A stretch of 64,000 nucleotides of DNA from Marinobacter sp. S0848L (GTDB lineage: Bacteria > Pseudomonadota > Gammaproteobacteria > Pseudomonadales > Oleiphilaceae): positions 102,462 through 166,461 of the forward strand of contig NZ_JALKAQ010000004.1 in NCBI RefSeq assembly GCF_023016065.1, read 5' to 3'. Every line of letters starts with the position of its first letter. The first letter of the stretch is position 1. Shown one piece after another: positions 28,631 to 37,751 of the stretch. A model generated the notes under the pieces. The model was not told where the DNA came from and made no database searches. It was given only the letters and a program-made list of their open reading frames with translations. The translations under genes and the position numbers were made by a program.

Positions 28631-29389
28631 TCAATGCCCTGATGACTCAGAGGCACCCGGTTCGTTCAAAATTTCACCCAGTAGCTGACGCTCTTCTTCC
28701 GTAAACACCCGCTCTTCAAGCAGGTCGGGGCGCCGCTCCCGTGTTCGCCTCAACGATTCTTTCAACCGCCAACGCCGGATCTGTTCATGGTGACCGCCCA
28801 AAAGAACTTCCGGCACCGCCTGACCTTCGTAAACCTCGGGCCGGGTGTAGTGCGGACAATCCAGCAAACCATCAGCAAAGGAATCTTGCTCTGCCGACTG
28901 CGCATGACCCAGCGCTCCGGGGATGAGGCGTGTTACCGCATCAATCACAGCCATCGCCGCCAGTTCACCACCTGAGAGCACAAAGTCACCCAGTGACACT
29001 TCCCGGTCGACTTCCGCCGATATCAGACGTTCATCAACGCCCTCGTAACGACCGGCAACGAGAATCAGCTGTTGTTCGGCAGCGAGAGACTCGACTACCG
29101 ACTGATCCAGCCTTTCACCCTGCGGAGAAAGATAGACCACACAGGCCTTGCCGGGTGCCGATGCCCGTGCCTCATGAATAGCGTCCCGGAGCGGCTGAAT
29201 TTTCATCAGCATTCCCGGGCCACCGCCATAGGGCCGGTCATCAACAGTACGGTGACGATCATGCGTGAAGTCCCGGGGGTTCCAGCTCTTGAACGTCAAA
29301 AGACCTTCCCGAACGGCCCTACCGGTAATTCCGTAATCCGTCACCGACGAAAACATGTCAGGAAACAGACTGACTGCGCCAATCCACAC
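28631..29389 (-). CDS. trmD: tRNA (guanine-N1)-methyltransferase TrmD
   Basis: 252 residues. Methylates G37 of tRNAs that read CNN codons, preventing frameshifts. The SPOUT trefoil-knot SAM site is seen in [20 protein letters not shown] (about residues 125-144), and [11 protein letters not shown] precedes it. Starts 3 bases after the rimM stop. Confidence 0.98.
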   Translation of the reverse strand: MWIGAVSLFPDMFSSVTDYGITGRAVREGLLTFKSWNPRDFTHDRHRTVDDRPYGGGPGMLMKIQPLRDAIHEARASAPGKACVVYLSPQGERLDQSVVESLAAEQQLILVAGRYEGVDERLISAEVDREVSLGDFVLSGGELAAMAVIDAVTRLIPGALGHAQSAEQDSFADGLLDCPHYTRPEVYEGQAVPEVLLGGHHEQIRRWRLKESLRRTRERRPDLLEERVFTEEERQLLGEILNEPGASESSGH

Positions 29390-29392
29390 TCG

Positions 29393-29929
29393 TCAGAACT
29401 CCGGATCCCAATCGACTACCATACGCGAATCATTCAGATCCACATTCATAACTACCTGATCCGGCAGATACGGGATAAGTCGCTCGCGCTGGTCAATGGA
29501 TCCGGCTGTCGCACGCACAACCAACACATCGTTGGCGCCTGTTTCCAGCAGATGATGCACCTTACCCAGGCACTCATCCTCAATCGTGAAGACATCAAGA
29601 CCTTCCAACTGAAACCAGTAGTACTCCCCGTCAGGAAGCGCTGGCAATTGCTCAGTCGGAACTCTGATCTCGGCCCCCGCATAGGTGCGGGCCACTTCAC
29701 GATCATCAAGTCCTTTCAGCTTGACGACGATCCCCGGCCCTTGGCGGCGACCATCCTCAAGCTTTGCCGGGATACGCTTACCGTCAAGGACCAAGGTCCA
29801 GTCACGGTAGTTCAGTATTCCCTCTTTGGGATCGGTATCAGAGAAGACCTTAAGCCAACCCTTGACCCCAAACACCGAGGTTACCCGGCCGATCACAGTT
29901 TCCTGCGAAGTCTGTGTCATGCCTGTCAA
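29393..29929 (-). CDS. rimM: Ribosome maturation factor RimM
   Basis: 178 residues. Helps assemble the 30S head around S19. N-terminal RimM domain starts VIGRVTSVFGVKGWLKVFS; the C-terminal PRC-barrel includes EYYWFQLEGLDV and LIPYLPDQVVMNVDL. Sits 20 bases after rpsP in the ribosomal operon. Confidence 0.97.
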   Translation of the reverse strand: MTGMTQTSQETVIGRVTSVFGVKGWLKVFSDTDPKEGILNYRDWTLVLDGKRIPAKLEDGRRQGPGIVVKLKGLDDREVARTYAGAEIRVPTEQLPALPDGEYYWFQLEGLDVFTIEDECLGKVHHLLETGANDVLVVRATAGSIDQRERLIPYLPDQVVMNVDLNDSRMVVDWDPEF

Positions 29930-29949
29930 ACCTCGATATTAAACTGCAA

Positions 29950-30198
29950 TTACTCTGCAGTCTTCAGCAGCTGTGCCACGCGATCGCTGGTCTGAGCGCC
30001 TTGGCCCACCCAGTAATCAACGCGCTCACGGTTTACACGCAGACGCTCTTCCTGACCGCGGGCAACCGGGTTAAAGAAACCAACACGCTCAATGAAACGG
30101 CCGTCACGAGATTTGCGGCTGTCAGTGACTGTCAGATGGTAGAACGGGCGCTTCTTAGAGCCGCCACGAGCCAAACGGATTGTTACCATTTCGACCAA
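29950..30198 (-). CDS. rpsP: 30S ribosomal protein S16
   Basis: 82 residues, full family length. Begins [19 protein letters not shown], preceded here by MVE, with FNPVA and the C-terminal [17 protein letters not shown]. First gene of the rpsP-rimM-trmD-rplS operon. Annotated start ATG at 30198; an in-frame ATG three codons later gives the more usual [10 protein letters not shown] start and is equally plausible. Confidence 0.97.
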   Translation of the reverse strand: MVEMVTIRLARGGSKKRPFYHLTVTDSRKSRDGRFIERVGFFNPVARGQEERLRVNRERVDYWVGQGAQTSDRVAQLLKTAE

Positions 30199-30283
30199 TA
30201 TCCTGTTCTGTTTTACGAACTTTGTACGATTCTCAACCGACTGCTAGCAGCCGACGAGAAGACCCATACTCGAAAGGGGCGCT

Positions 30284-30312
30284 ATTCTATGCGAAAAAAG
30301 CGCCAATGAAAA
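30284..30312 (-). promoter_or_regulatory. Candidate promoter of the rpsP operon
   Basis: On the reverse strand TTTTCA (30312-30307), 17-base spacer, TAGAAT (30289-30284), 86 bases before rpsP. Matches are 4/6 and 5/6. The -35 touches the tail of the ffh terminator, so ffh transcription should stop just as rpsP transcription begins. Confidence 0.42.
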
Positions 30313-30340
30313 TAGGGAAACGCTCGGTTTCCCCATTTTA
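30309..30340 (-). terminator. Intrinsic terminator after ffh
   Basis: GGGAAAC (30315-30321), 5-base loop, GTTTCCC (30327-30333). A-rich on the low-coordinate side, giving TATTTTC after the stem on the reverse strand, 20 bases beyond the ffh stop. Confidence 0.75.
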
Positions 30341-30353
30341 TATGTAAGGCTTT

Positions 30354-31742
30354 TTACATACGACCGAACGGAGGCATTCCGCCACCACCGCCGCCAGGTG
30401 GCATCATACCACCTAGACCGCGCATCATGTTGGCCATTCCGCCTTTCTTGCCAAACTTTTTCATCATCTTCGCCATCTGCTTGTGCTGTTTAAGCAGACG
30501 GTTTACATCCTGAATCTGGGTGCCGGAGCCCGCAGCAATGCGGCGCTTACGGGAGTTATTGATGACATCCGGATAACGACGCTCCTTAGGGGTCATCGAG
30601 CAAATGATCGCCTCCATCTGCCCTACCGACTTATCGTTAACCTGCTGCTGGGCCATCTGAGCCATTTGGCCCATGCCCGGCAGTTTGTCGAGCAAGCCAC
30701 CGATTCCACCCATGTTCTTCATTTGCTGAAGCTGGTCCCGGAAATCTTCCAGATCAAAACCCTTACCTTTTTTGATCTTCTTGGTCAGCTTTTCGGCTTT
30801 CTTCTTATCCAGCTTGCGCTCGGCCTCTTCAATAAGCGACAACACGTCACCCATGCCGAGAATTCGCGAAGCCACCCGCTCCGGATGAAACGGCTCAAGA
30901 GCGTCTGTTTTCTCGCCAACGCCCAGGAACTTGATCGGCTTGCCGGTAATATGGCGAACCGAAAGCGCCGCACCACCGCGGGCATCACCGTCGGTTTTGG
31001 TAAGCACGACACCCGTCAACGGCAAAGCATCGTTGAACGCTTTCGCGGTATTGGCCGCATCCTGGCCGGTCATCGAGTCAACCACGAACAGCGTTTCGAT
31101 AGGCTCGACGGCCGCGTGCAGGCGACCAATCTCGCCCATCATCTGCTCATCGATATGCAAACGACCGGCGGTATCAAGAATGACCACATCCACGTGCTTA
31201 CGGCGCGCCGCATCAATTGCACCGTTCGCAATCTCGACCGGATCCTGGTCTGCACTACTCGGGAAGAATTCAACGCCGACTTCGCTGGCAAGCGTTTCCA
31301 GCTGCTGGATAGCCGCAGGACGATACACGTCCGCACTGACAACCATCACCGATTTTTTCTCGCGCTCTTTAAGGAAGCGCGACAACTTCGCCACAGTGGT
31401 GGTTTTACCCGCGCCCTGAAGACCAGCCATCATAATGACCGCAGGCGGACGCGTGGACAGATTGAGGGATTCACTCCCCTCACCCATGACCCGCTCGAGT
31501 TCTTGCTGAACAACTTTAACGAACACCTGGCCCGGAGTCAGGCTTCGCTGCACTTCCTGGCCGATCGCGCGCTTGCGCACACCCTCGACAAAGTCTTTGA
31601 CCACCGGCAACGCCACATCGGCCTCAAGTAGCGCCATGCGAACTTCGCGCAGCGTATCCTTAATGTTGTCGTCGGTGAGGCGCGCCTGACCAGAGATCTT
31701 GCGCAAGCTGCCGGATAGCCGGTCCTGGAGATTCTCAAACAT
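30354..31742 (-). CDS. ffh: Signal recognition particle protein Ffh
   Basis: 462 residues. GTPase that with 4.5S RNA targets nascent membrane proteins to FtsY and SecYEG. NG domain: GLQGAGKTTTVAKL (about residue 101), DTAGR, TKTDGDARGGAALS. M domain ends in a methionine/glycine-rich tail (MRGLGGMMPPGGGGGGMPPF). The frame runs to 31829, but the ATG at 31742 starts MFENLQDRLSGSL with GGAAGAG just upstream. Transcribed divergently from ypjD; the ffs RNA gene is not in this window. Confidence 0.98.
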   Translation of the reverse strand: MFENLQDRLSGSLRKISGQARLTDDNIKDTLREVRMALLEADVALPVVKDFVEGVRKRAIGQEVQRSLTPGQVFVKVVQQELERVMGEGSESLNLSTRPPAVIMMAGLQGAGKTTTVAKLSRFLKEREKKSVMVVSADVYRPAAIQQLETLASEVGVEFFPSSADQDPVEIANGAIDAARRKHVDVVILDTAGRLHIDEQMMGEIGRLHAAVEPIETLFVVDSMTGQDAANTAKAFNDALPLTGVVLTKTDGDARGGAALSVRHITGKPIKFLGVGEKTDALEPFHPERVASRILGMGDVLSLIEEAERKLDKKKAEKLTKKIKKGKGFDLEDFRDQLQQMKNMGGIGGLLDKLPGMGQMAQMAQQQVNDKSVGQMEAIICSMTPKERRYPDVINNSRKRRIAAGSGTQIQDVNRLLKQHKQMAKMMKKFGKKGGMANMMRGLGGMMPPGGGGGGMPPFGRM

Positions 31743-31827
31743 GTTGCTCTTCCGTACCCCGGAGAAATTGTCCACACAAATCAAGAAGCCGGCCCGGGCC
31801 GCTTGATTCCTGTTGCATAATCGCGAC

Positions 31828-31833
31828 ATTATA
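31828..31833 (-). promoter_or_regulatory. Candidate -10 element for ffh
   Basis: Perfect TATAAT on the reverse strand (31833-31828), 85 bases before the ffh start, in the divergent ffh/ypjD gap. The best -35-like match (TTGTTC) is 19 bases away. Confidence 0.4.
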
Positions 31834-31902
31834 CCCAGACTTGGGAGCCTCAGAACAACTCCGAGGCCGCTTTAACCCTTAGACCAGCATATAAAGGACG
31901 TC

Positions 31903-32700
31903 ATGGGAACGCTGATTATCGCGGTTACCGCACTTTTCTTGTACAGCGTTGGAACTGCCCTGCAAGCACTCCACTTCAGGGGCAAAGTCGAAACCAGCCT
32001 TGCCATTACAACGCTCATCGGCATCCTCGCCCTGACCGGGCATGGCTTACTCATCGCCCAAACCGTGTACCTGGATGGCGGCTTCGACCTGAGCTTTTTC
32101 AAAAGCTCAGTCTTGATCTCCTGGCTCATCGTATTTCTGCTACTGGGTTTGAATCTGACCAAACCGGTCGGCAGCCTGTTTCTCGGCGCTTACCCCATAG
32201 CCGCCGGCACCATTGTCATGGCACTTGTTGTCCACACCGAATCCCGGCTAGTGTCAGAACAAAGCTACGGAATGCTTTCGCACATTGCCTTATCGGTCAC
32301 GGCCTATAGCCTGTTTACACTGGCTGCCATCCAGGCCGTGCTGCTTTACGTGCAAAACCGGCAACTAAAACACAATTACAACAGCCGACTGATTCGCAAC
32401 CTTCCGCCACTACAGACAATGGAGTCCCTGCTCTTCGAGATGGTCTGGGCGGGCGTAGTGTTGCTGGTTCTGGCGATCATCACCGGGGCGGTTTTCATTG
32501 AAGACCTGTTTGCCCAAGATCTGGCCCACAAAACCGTTTTCTCCCTCCTGTCACTTTTGGTGTTTGCCAGCCTGCTGGTTGGCCGCTACACCAAAGGCTG
32601 GCGCGGACTTACCGCAAGCCGGTGGACGCTGGCCGGCTGCGCGCTTCTCATGATCGCCTTTTACGGCAGTAAATTCGTACTCGAACTCCTGTTCCGCTAA
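31903..32700 (+). CDS. Cytochrome c assembly-type membrane protein (YpjD/CcsA-like)
   Basis: 265 residues with about eight membrane segments, of the CcsA/CcmC/HemX-like assembly family. Conserved features: HIALSVTAYSLFTLAAIQAVLLYVQ in the middle and ETLLFEMVWAG-like text (MESLLFEMVWAGVVLL), histidines that could face haem. The family member next to ffh is called YpjD in many proteobacteria; its precise function is not established. Divergent from ffh and followed by the CorB-like gene, an order shared with pseudomonads. Confidence 0.85.
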   Translation: MGTLIIAVTALFLYSVGTALQALHFRGKVETSLAITTLIGILALTGHGLLIAQTVYLDGGFDLSFFKSSVLISWLIVFLLLGLNLTKPVGSLFLGAYPIAAGTIVMALVVHTESRLVSEQSYGMLSHIALSVTAYSLFTLAAIQAVLLYVQNRQLKHNYNSRLIRNLPPLQTMESLLFEMVWAGVVLLVLAIITGAVFIEDLFAQDLAHKTVFSLLSLLVFASLLVGRYTKGWRGLTASRWTLAGCALLMIAFYGSKFVLELLFR

Positions 32701-32726
32701 GGCTTAGCTGCTCTCTGCGGCTACGC

Positions 32727-32756
32727 TTGACAGTACAGGCTTTGACACCTTATTTT
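32727..32756 (+). promoter_or_regulatory. Candidate sigma-70 promoter for the CorB-like gene
   Basis: TTGACA (32727-32732), 18-base spacer, TATTTT (32751-32756), 32 bases ahead of the start codon. Confidence 0.45.
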
Positions 32757-32788
32757 CGCAACTTGTCATCCATAGAAGGGTTTCCCTC

Positions 32789-34087
32789 TTGAACGAGACA
32801 TCGCTGACCGCGCTGTTTATCCTCCTTGTCGGCCTAATCATCCTCTCTGCCTTCTTCTCAAGCTCCGAAACCGGGATGATGTCACTGAACCGTTATCGCC
32901 TTAAACATATGGCGAATACCGGCCACAAAGGCGCCAAACGTGCCCAGAGACTGCTGAACCGGACCGACCAGCTGATCGGCGTTATTCTGATTGGCAACAA
33001 TTTCGTCAACATCCTCGCCTCGTCTATCGCCACCGTTATCGCCATTCGCATATGGGGCGATGCCGGCATTGCCATTGCCACTATTTTGCTGACCGTGGTC
33101 ATTCTTATTTTTGCGGAAGTGACACCAAAGACGCTCGCAGCTTTATTTCCAGAGAAAATCGCGTTTCCGGCCAGCCATGTATTGGCACCGCTCCTAAAAC
33201 TTCTTTACCCGCTGGTTTGGTCGGTCAACCTGTTTACCACTGGCATTTTGCGCCTGATCGGCATTTCGTCAGCTCAAGCGAACGAAGACCACCTCAGCCG
33301 GGAAGAATTGCGCACCGTGGTTAATGAAGCCGGGGCACTGATTCCCGCCAAGCACAAAGACATGCTGGTGGGCATCCTCGACCTGGAGAAAGTAACCGTT
33401 ACCGACATCATGGTTCCGCGCAACGATGTCGTCGGCATCGACCTGGAAGACGATACAGACGACATCATCCGACACTTGCGCAATAGCCAGCACACACGGC
33501 TGCCAGTGTACGAAGGCGACATCAACAACATTCAGGGCATCTTGCACCTACGCAGCGTTGCCAAACTGCTGCACGAACACGACATCACTAAAGACATGGT
33601 ACGGCAGCTCTGTCAGGAACCCTATTTTATTCCCGAAAGCACGCCACTTAACACTCAGTTACTCAATTTCCAGAGCGTCAAACGTCGATTCGGGATGGTG
33701 GTTGACGAATACGGAGAAGTGCTCGGGTTAGCCACGCTTGAGGACATACTCGAAGAAATCGTCGGTGAGTTCACCACGGACTACGCATCAACCTCGCCCG
33801 ACATCATCCCGCAGGACGATGGCACCTATATTATTGATGGCGGCACCTCGGTGAGAACCATCAACAAAACTCTGGACTGGGAGCTTTCAACAGACGGGCC
33901 CAAAACGCTCAATGGGCTTATTACCGAACGGCTGGAAAACATTCCCGACACCAACGTGTGCCTCAAGATCGAAGGGCACCGGGTAGAAGTACTCCAAATT
34001 AAAGATAATGTTGTCAAAGCGGCGATTGTGCACCCGAAACGAGCCGGCAAGCGGCCCCGGGCGCGACCCGCGCAACAAATCGAGTAA
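32789..34087 (+). CDS. CNNM/CorB-family membrane protein with CBS pair and CorC/HlyC domain
   Basis: 432 residues. N-terminal DUF21 (CNNM) membrane domain with about four membrane segments (residues 5-150; SSSETGMMSLNRYRLKHM is conserved), a tandem CBS pair (about 205-325: VTDIMVPRNDVVGID ... RRFGMVVDEYGEVLGL), and a C-terminal CorC_HlyC domain. Members such as CorB/MgpA take part in magnesium/cobalt export or resistance; older haemolysin names are misleading. Start is TTG with AGAAGGG 9 bases upstream. Confidence 0.9.
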   Translation: MNETSLTALFILLVGLIILSAFFSSSETGMMSLNRYRLKHMANTGHKGAKRAQRLLNRTDQLIGVILIGNNFVNILASSIATVIAIRIWGDAGIAIATILLTVVILIFAEVTPKTLAALFPEKIAFPASHVLAPLLKLLYPLVWSVNLFTTGILRLIGISSAQANEDHLSREELRTVVNEAGALIPAKHKDMLVGILDLEKVTVTDIMVPRNDVVGIDLEDDTDDIIRHLRNSQHTRLPVYEGDINNIQGILHLRSVAKLLHEHDITKDMVRQLCQEPYFIPESTPLNTQLLNFQSVKRRFGMVVDEYGEVLGLATLEDILEEIVGEFTTDYASTSPDIIPQDDGTYIIDGGTSVRTINKTLDWELSTDGPKTLNGLITERLENIPDTNVCLKIEGHRVEVLQIKDNVVKAAIVHPKRAGKRPRARPAQQIE

Positions 34088-34101
34088 AAGCGAAACAGCA
34101 A

Positions 34102-34124
34102 GTACCTGATCCAGAATATTGATC
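34102..34124 (+). repeat. Short direct repeat upstream of the DUF1631 gene
   Basis: Two copies of TGATCCAGA, 12 bases apart, about 125 bases ahead of the DUF1631 start in a 159-base gap. May be a binding site for a regulator; may be chance. Confidence 0.35.
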
Positions 34125-34246
34125 CAGATCCCAGCTTTCGGTTTATTTGTGTTCTTTGTGCAAAAAGTGCGCTAAATTTAACAAAAAACGATAACGTGGA
34201 AATAGCTCGGTCATGTATCCGGTTAAGGCGTAGACAGGAGTTGGCC

Positions 34247-36454
34247 ATGAACAAGCAGTCCGGTATACATTACCTTCGCGAGCACAGAGAGGCTGCCAGC
34301 AGCGATTCTGTGCCGTCTGAGGTGACTCGCATACGCAATACCGTTGTTGCCGGATTGGGAGATCTGCTGCAAGGGGCGTTTGATGCCGTGGACGACTCTC
34401 TTTTTGAGCTCGCCAACAACGCCAGAAGCAACAACGAACAAAACCGTTACTTCGAAGCGATGCGGGAAATCCGTATAAAGCGCAAAGGTGTAGAGCGCCA
34501 TTTTCAAAGCGCGGTGTCTCAACTTTTTACCACACCACCCCATGCCGGCGCGCAACAAGACCAAGACACCCAGGCGCCATCAGATACCTCCAACCTGACT
34601 CTCTTGGGCAATGACGACCTGGAAGAACAGGTCGCACTGAACGCCATGATCAGCAAAGCGAAAACCCACTTCCAAGGGGCACTGCTTCAGCTGCAGGCTC
34701 GTTTTACACAGGTGTACCCATCAGGCAGCGATGATCATCCGGTCAACCCCATGGCCCCGGAGCATCTGTGCAGCGCCTTTACCGAAGCGATTCAGGCCTT
34801 AGATATCCAGATTCGCGAGCGCCTGATTCTTCTGAAGCAGTTCGACCGATACGTGGTATCGAATCTCGGTATGTTGCTGGATGAGGCCAATCGAATCCTG
34901 ATCCAGGCGGGGATCATTCCCAACTTCCGCTATCAAGGCAAAAGTCACGGGTCAAAAGCGAAGCCAGTCAGCGGAGATCCCGCGCAAACTGATACAGCAG
35001 CAACGGTCGGCGGTGCCGAAGTTGATCGCGAAGACAGCGCGATGTTCGAACAAATCCGCCAGATGCTCAGCCAACAACGGCACAGCTCGGGCACCATGCC
35101 GCGCAGTTCCGATCCGGCACTGCATGTTATCGGAGGCCGCGAACTGGCCAACCTTCTCAGCTCAATCCCGAGCCGCCCTGCCGAGCAAGATTTCGGTGAT
35201 CTGAGCTCCGGAGAGCCGGTGACGGTTGATTTGCGAGAGGTGGTTCAACAACTGCTCGCCCAGACTCAAGCTCCCGACGGCCGTAAACCGGCACTGAACG
35301 AAGTCGACGAAGACCTGATCAACCTGGTGTCGATGCTGTTTGAATTTATTCTCGACGATTACAACCTGTCTGCACCGGTGCAGGTTCTGATCAGCCGGCT
35401 TCAGATCCCGATCCTGAAAGTTGTGATTAAAGATAAGAACTTCTTCAGCAAATCCAATCATCCGGCACGCAAGCTTTTGAACTCGCTGGCGAAAGCGGGC
35501 ATTGGCTGGAGCAGCAGTGACGAAAAGGCCCGAGACAAGCTTTATGGGCAGATTCACAACGTGGTTCAGCAAATCCTGAATGAATTCGACGGAGACGTAA
35601 CGCTGTTTGAAACTCTGAACACCGATTTTGAACAATTCCTGGAGCGGGAGAACCGTAAATCCAATCTGGTTGAACAGCGCACCCGCGAATCGGAACGCGG
35701 TCGTATCAAATCACAGAAAGCCCAGGAAGCCGTTGATAAGCTTCTCAAAGAAAAACTGTCACGCTATAAGCTGCCAGAGTCCATTCACGAGATACTCACC
35801 AATGGCTGGAGCCGGGTCATGTTCCTGGCCTACCTTCGTGACGATGCCGAACATCGCTGGCAGGAAACCGTAAAGGTCGTTGACGACCTGATCTGGTGCC
35901 TGCATCCTCACGAGGAAGACGAAGAACGTGACCAATGGGTTCGTGTGGTACCCAGACTACTGAGAACCCTCAGAAGCGGCCTGGAAGAAGTCTCATACAA
36001 CGCCACCAAACTCGACGATATGATGGCTCAGCTAAAACATCAGCTGGCCGAAGCGTTTCGAACCAACGCAACCATTGAAGCCCGCAAAGACGAGCCTTCC
36101 CCAGAGGAAGATTCTGCGTCGCCCGAAACCCAAACCGCTATCCAGAGACAGCAAGAGCTCGAAGACGCGGCGGTTTCCGAGTTCATCACCAAAATCGATC
36201 AGCTGGAAATCGGAAATTGGGTCGAGTTTCGCCTGGTCAATGGCGCAAGCTTCCGCTGCAAACTCTCTGCCATTATCGAAGAAGCCGATTGTTTCGTGTT
36301 TGTGAACCGCATGGGCCTGAAAGTTATCGAAAAAACACGGGTTGAGCTGGCGCACGAGCTGCGCCGCGGCCGCCTGACCATGTTGGAGCAAGGCGCTTTG
36401 ATCGACCGGGCTCTTAACGCTGTTGTGGGTAGCTTGCGCGCAAAAACCGCCTAA
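34247..36454 (+). CDS. DUF1631 family protein
   Basis: About 735 residues. The body is DUF1631: a long, mostly helical protein (N-terminal FDAVDDSLFELANNARSNNE, central LVSMLFEFILDDYNLSAPVQ and ISRLQIPILKVVIKDKNFFS). The C-terminal 110 residues (GNWVEFRLVNGASFRCKLS ... FVFVNRMGLKVIEKT) look like a small beta-barrel similar to PilZ. Function is not established; some databases wrongly call members thymidine phosphorylase. The ATG at 34247 has AGGAG 8 bases upstream and is preferred to 34196. Soluble, no signal peptide. Confidence 0.85.
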   Translation: MNKQSGIHYLREHREAASSDSVPSEVTRIRNTVVAGLGDLLQGAFDAVDDSLFELANNARSNNEQNRYFEAMREIRIKRKGVERHFQSAVSQLFTTPPHAGAQQDQDTQAPSDTSNLTLLGNDDLEEQVALNAMISKAKTHFQGALLQLQARFTQVYPSGSDDHPVNPMAPEHLCSAFTEAIQALDIQIRERLILLKQFDRYVVSNLGMLLDEANRILIQAGIIPNFRYQGKSHGSKAKPVSGDPAQTDTAATVGGAEVDREDSAMFEQIRQMLSQQRHSSGTMPRSSDPALHVIGGRELANLLSSIPSRPAEQDFGDLSSGEPVTVDLREVVQQLLAQTQAPDGRKPALNEVDEDLINLVSMLFEFILDDYNLSAPVQVLISRLQIPILKVVIKDKNFFSKSNHPARKLLNSLAKAGIGWSSSDEKARDKLYGQIHNVVQQILNEFDGDVTLFETLNTDFEQFLERENRKSNLVEQRTRESERGRIKSQKAQEAVDKLLKEKLSRYKLPESIHEILTNGWSRVMFLAYLRDDAEHRWQETVKVVDDLIWCLHPHEEDEERDQWVRVVPRLLRTLRSGLEEVSYNATKLDDMMAQLKHQLAEAFRTNATIEARKDEPSPEEDSASPETQTAIQRQQELEDAAVSEFITKIDQLEIGNWVEFRLVNGASFRCKLSAIIEEADCFVFVNRMGLKVIEKTRVELAHELRRGRLTMLEQGALIDRALNAVVGSLRAKTA

Positions 36455-36460
36455 CGCCCT

Positions 36461-37213
36461 ATGCTGCAGCCTGATTCTGGCCTAGCCAAGTCCGTTCCGG
36501 CCTCTTACCGGATCGGCTTGGCACTATCGCTCGCGTTAATGTCACACATCCTGCTGTTTGCCGGGATACCATCCCCGCTGCGAGATGCTCCCGAACTCCG
36601 TCACCGGCTTGTATTCACCCTAAATACGTCAGGCTCTCAGCCTAGCAAACAATCCGCCCCTGCCCCCGCCTCACAAGAAGCTCTCCGGCATTCGGAATTC
36701 AGTGTTGAGCCTCAACGCCCCGCGACAAGCACAAACACAACCAAAATTCCGGAAACCGTCCAAGCCCCCGAACCAACCCGCTCGCCTCAGCACCAAGAAA
36801 CACGCCAGCAGCCCACCACTGCGCAAACAGAGCTGGCTGCCGGGCAATCTGCGGCAACGCACACCCTGCAACAAGACAGTGAGGAGGCGATTCGGAGGAT
36901 CACCAAATCACCAGCGGAACACGACCCCTATCTGATCACGCTCGCTGTGCACTTGGCGAAGGAACTGGAAAAACTGAAGGTGCCGGCGGTGTCGCAACTG
37001 GACACACCCAAAGAGATGACGCTTGAGCTGAGAATCTTGGCAAATGGCGCACTCACTCGAGCGCGAGTAAAAGAATCAACGGGTGTCGGTGCGATTGACC
37101 GGGCGGCCTATCGAGCGGCTCTGTCCGCCAGCCCATACCCGAAACCAGAGGGTGAGAAATCCGACCGCTTTGACGTGAAACTGGTGTTCACGCCAAAGCG
37201 CCAGTCACAATGA
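36461..37213 (+). CDS. TonB-like energy transducer
   Basis: 250 residues. One N-terminal membrane segment (IGLALSLALMSHILLFAGI), a Pro/Gln/Thr-rich linker (about 55-130) and a C-terminal TonB-type domain (LELRILANGALTRARVKEST, DRAAYRAALSASPYPKP). This is the layout of TonB, which couples the ExbBD proton motor to outer-membrane receptors; no exbB, exbD or receptor gene is adjacent. It starts 6 bases after the DUF1631 gene, so the two are an operon. Its stop is one base from the convergent grxD stop. Confidence 0.85.
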   Translation: MLQPDSGLAKSVPASYRIGLALSLALMSHILLFAGIPSPLRDAPELRHRLVFTLNTSGSQPSKQSAPAPASQEALRHSEFSVEPQRPATSTNTTKIPETVQAPEPTRSPQHQETRQQPTTAQTELAAGQSAATHTLQQDSEEAIRRITKSPAEHDPYLITLAVHLAKELEKLKVPAVSQLDTPKEMTLELRILANGALTRARVKESTGVGAIDRAAYRAALSASPYPKPEGEKSDRFDVKLVFTPKRQSQ

Positions 37214-37214
37214 A

Positions 37215-37541
37215 TCAGGCTTCTGCAGACTTCACGGCTTCTTTAACGGCAGTCGCAAGCTCGCCGTTCTCTGACATTTCCAGCACGATGTCACAACCGC
37301 CAACCAATTCACCGCCGATATACAGCTGAGGAAAAGTCGGCCAGCTAGAGTAAACCTTCAGCGCTTCGCGAAGCTCCTGGTTATCGAGGATGTTCACGAA
37401 AGCGAAACGCTCGCCACACGCCATCAACGCCTGAACCGTGCGGGCAGAAAAGCCACACTGAGGGGCTTGCGGTGTGCCCTTCATGTACAAAATAACCGGA
37501 TTCTCTTCTAACTGGCTTTTGATGGTTTCATTGATATCCAT
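37215..37541 (-). CDS. grxD: Monothiol glutaredoxin Grx4
   Basis: 108 residues. Carries the CGFS active site (APQCGFSARTVQALMACG, about residue 30) that coordinates a shared [2Fe-2S] cluster with glutathione and BolA partners; WPTFPQLYIGGELVGGCDI is the glutathione-binding region. The frame is open to 37586, but the ATG at 37541 starts MDINETIKSQL with AGAGGT upstream and gives family length. Confidence 0.97.
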   Translation of the reverse strand: MDINETIKSQLEENPVILYMKGTPQAPQCGFSARTVQALMACGERFAFVNILDNQELREALKVYSSWPTFPQLYIGGELVGGCDIVLEMSENGELATAVKEAVKSAEA

Positions 37542-37751
37542 GAACGCATACCTCTGGTTGAAATCTTGATTGCCGTCTGCCGGCATATTTTAGCATTGTA
37601 CACCGCCGACCAAGGCCGCACCAAACCGCTGGCTTTGACGCAGAACAAACCCGTGTTCACGAGCGTTGTTTTAACGGGAATGAAGGGCTAGACTTGATTC
37701 CCTTTTCAAAACGCAAACCTTAGCGCAGTTTCCTTGAAACAGGGGCCATTC

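Noticed and set aside
30215..30240. GAACTT on the + strand as a sigma-E promoter
   Set aside because: No TCTGA-like -10 at 16-17 bases and no + strand gene downstream.
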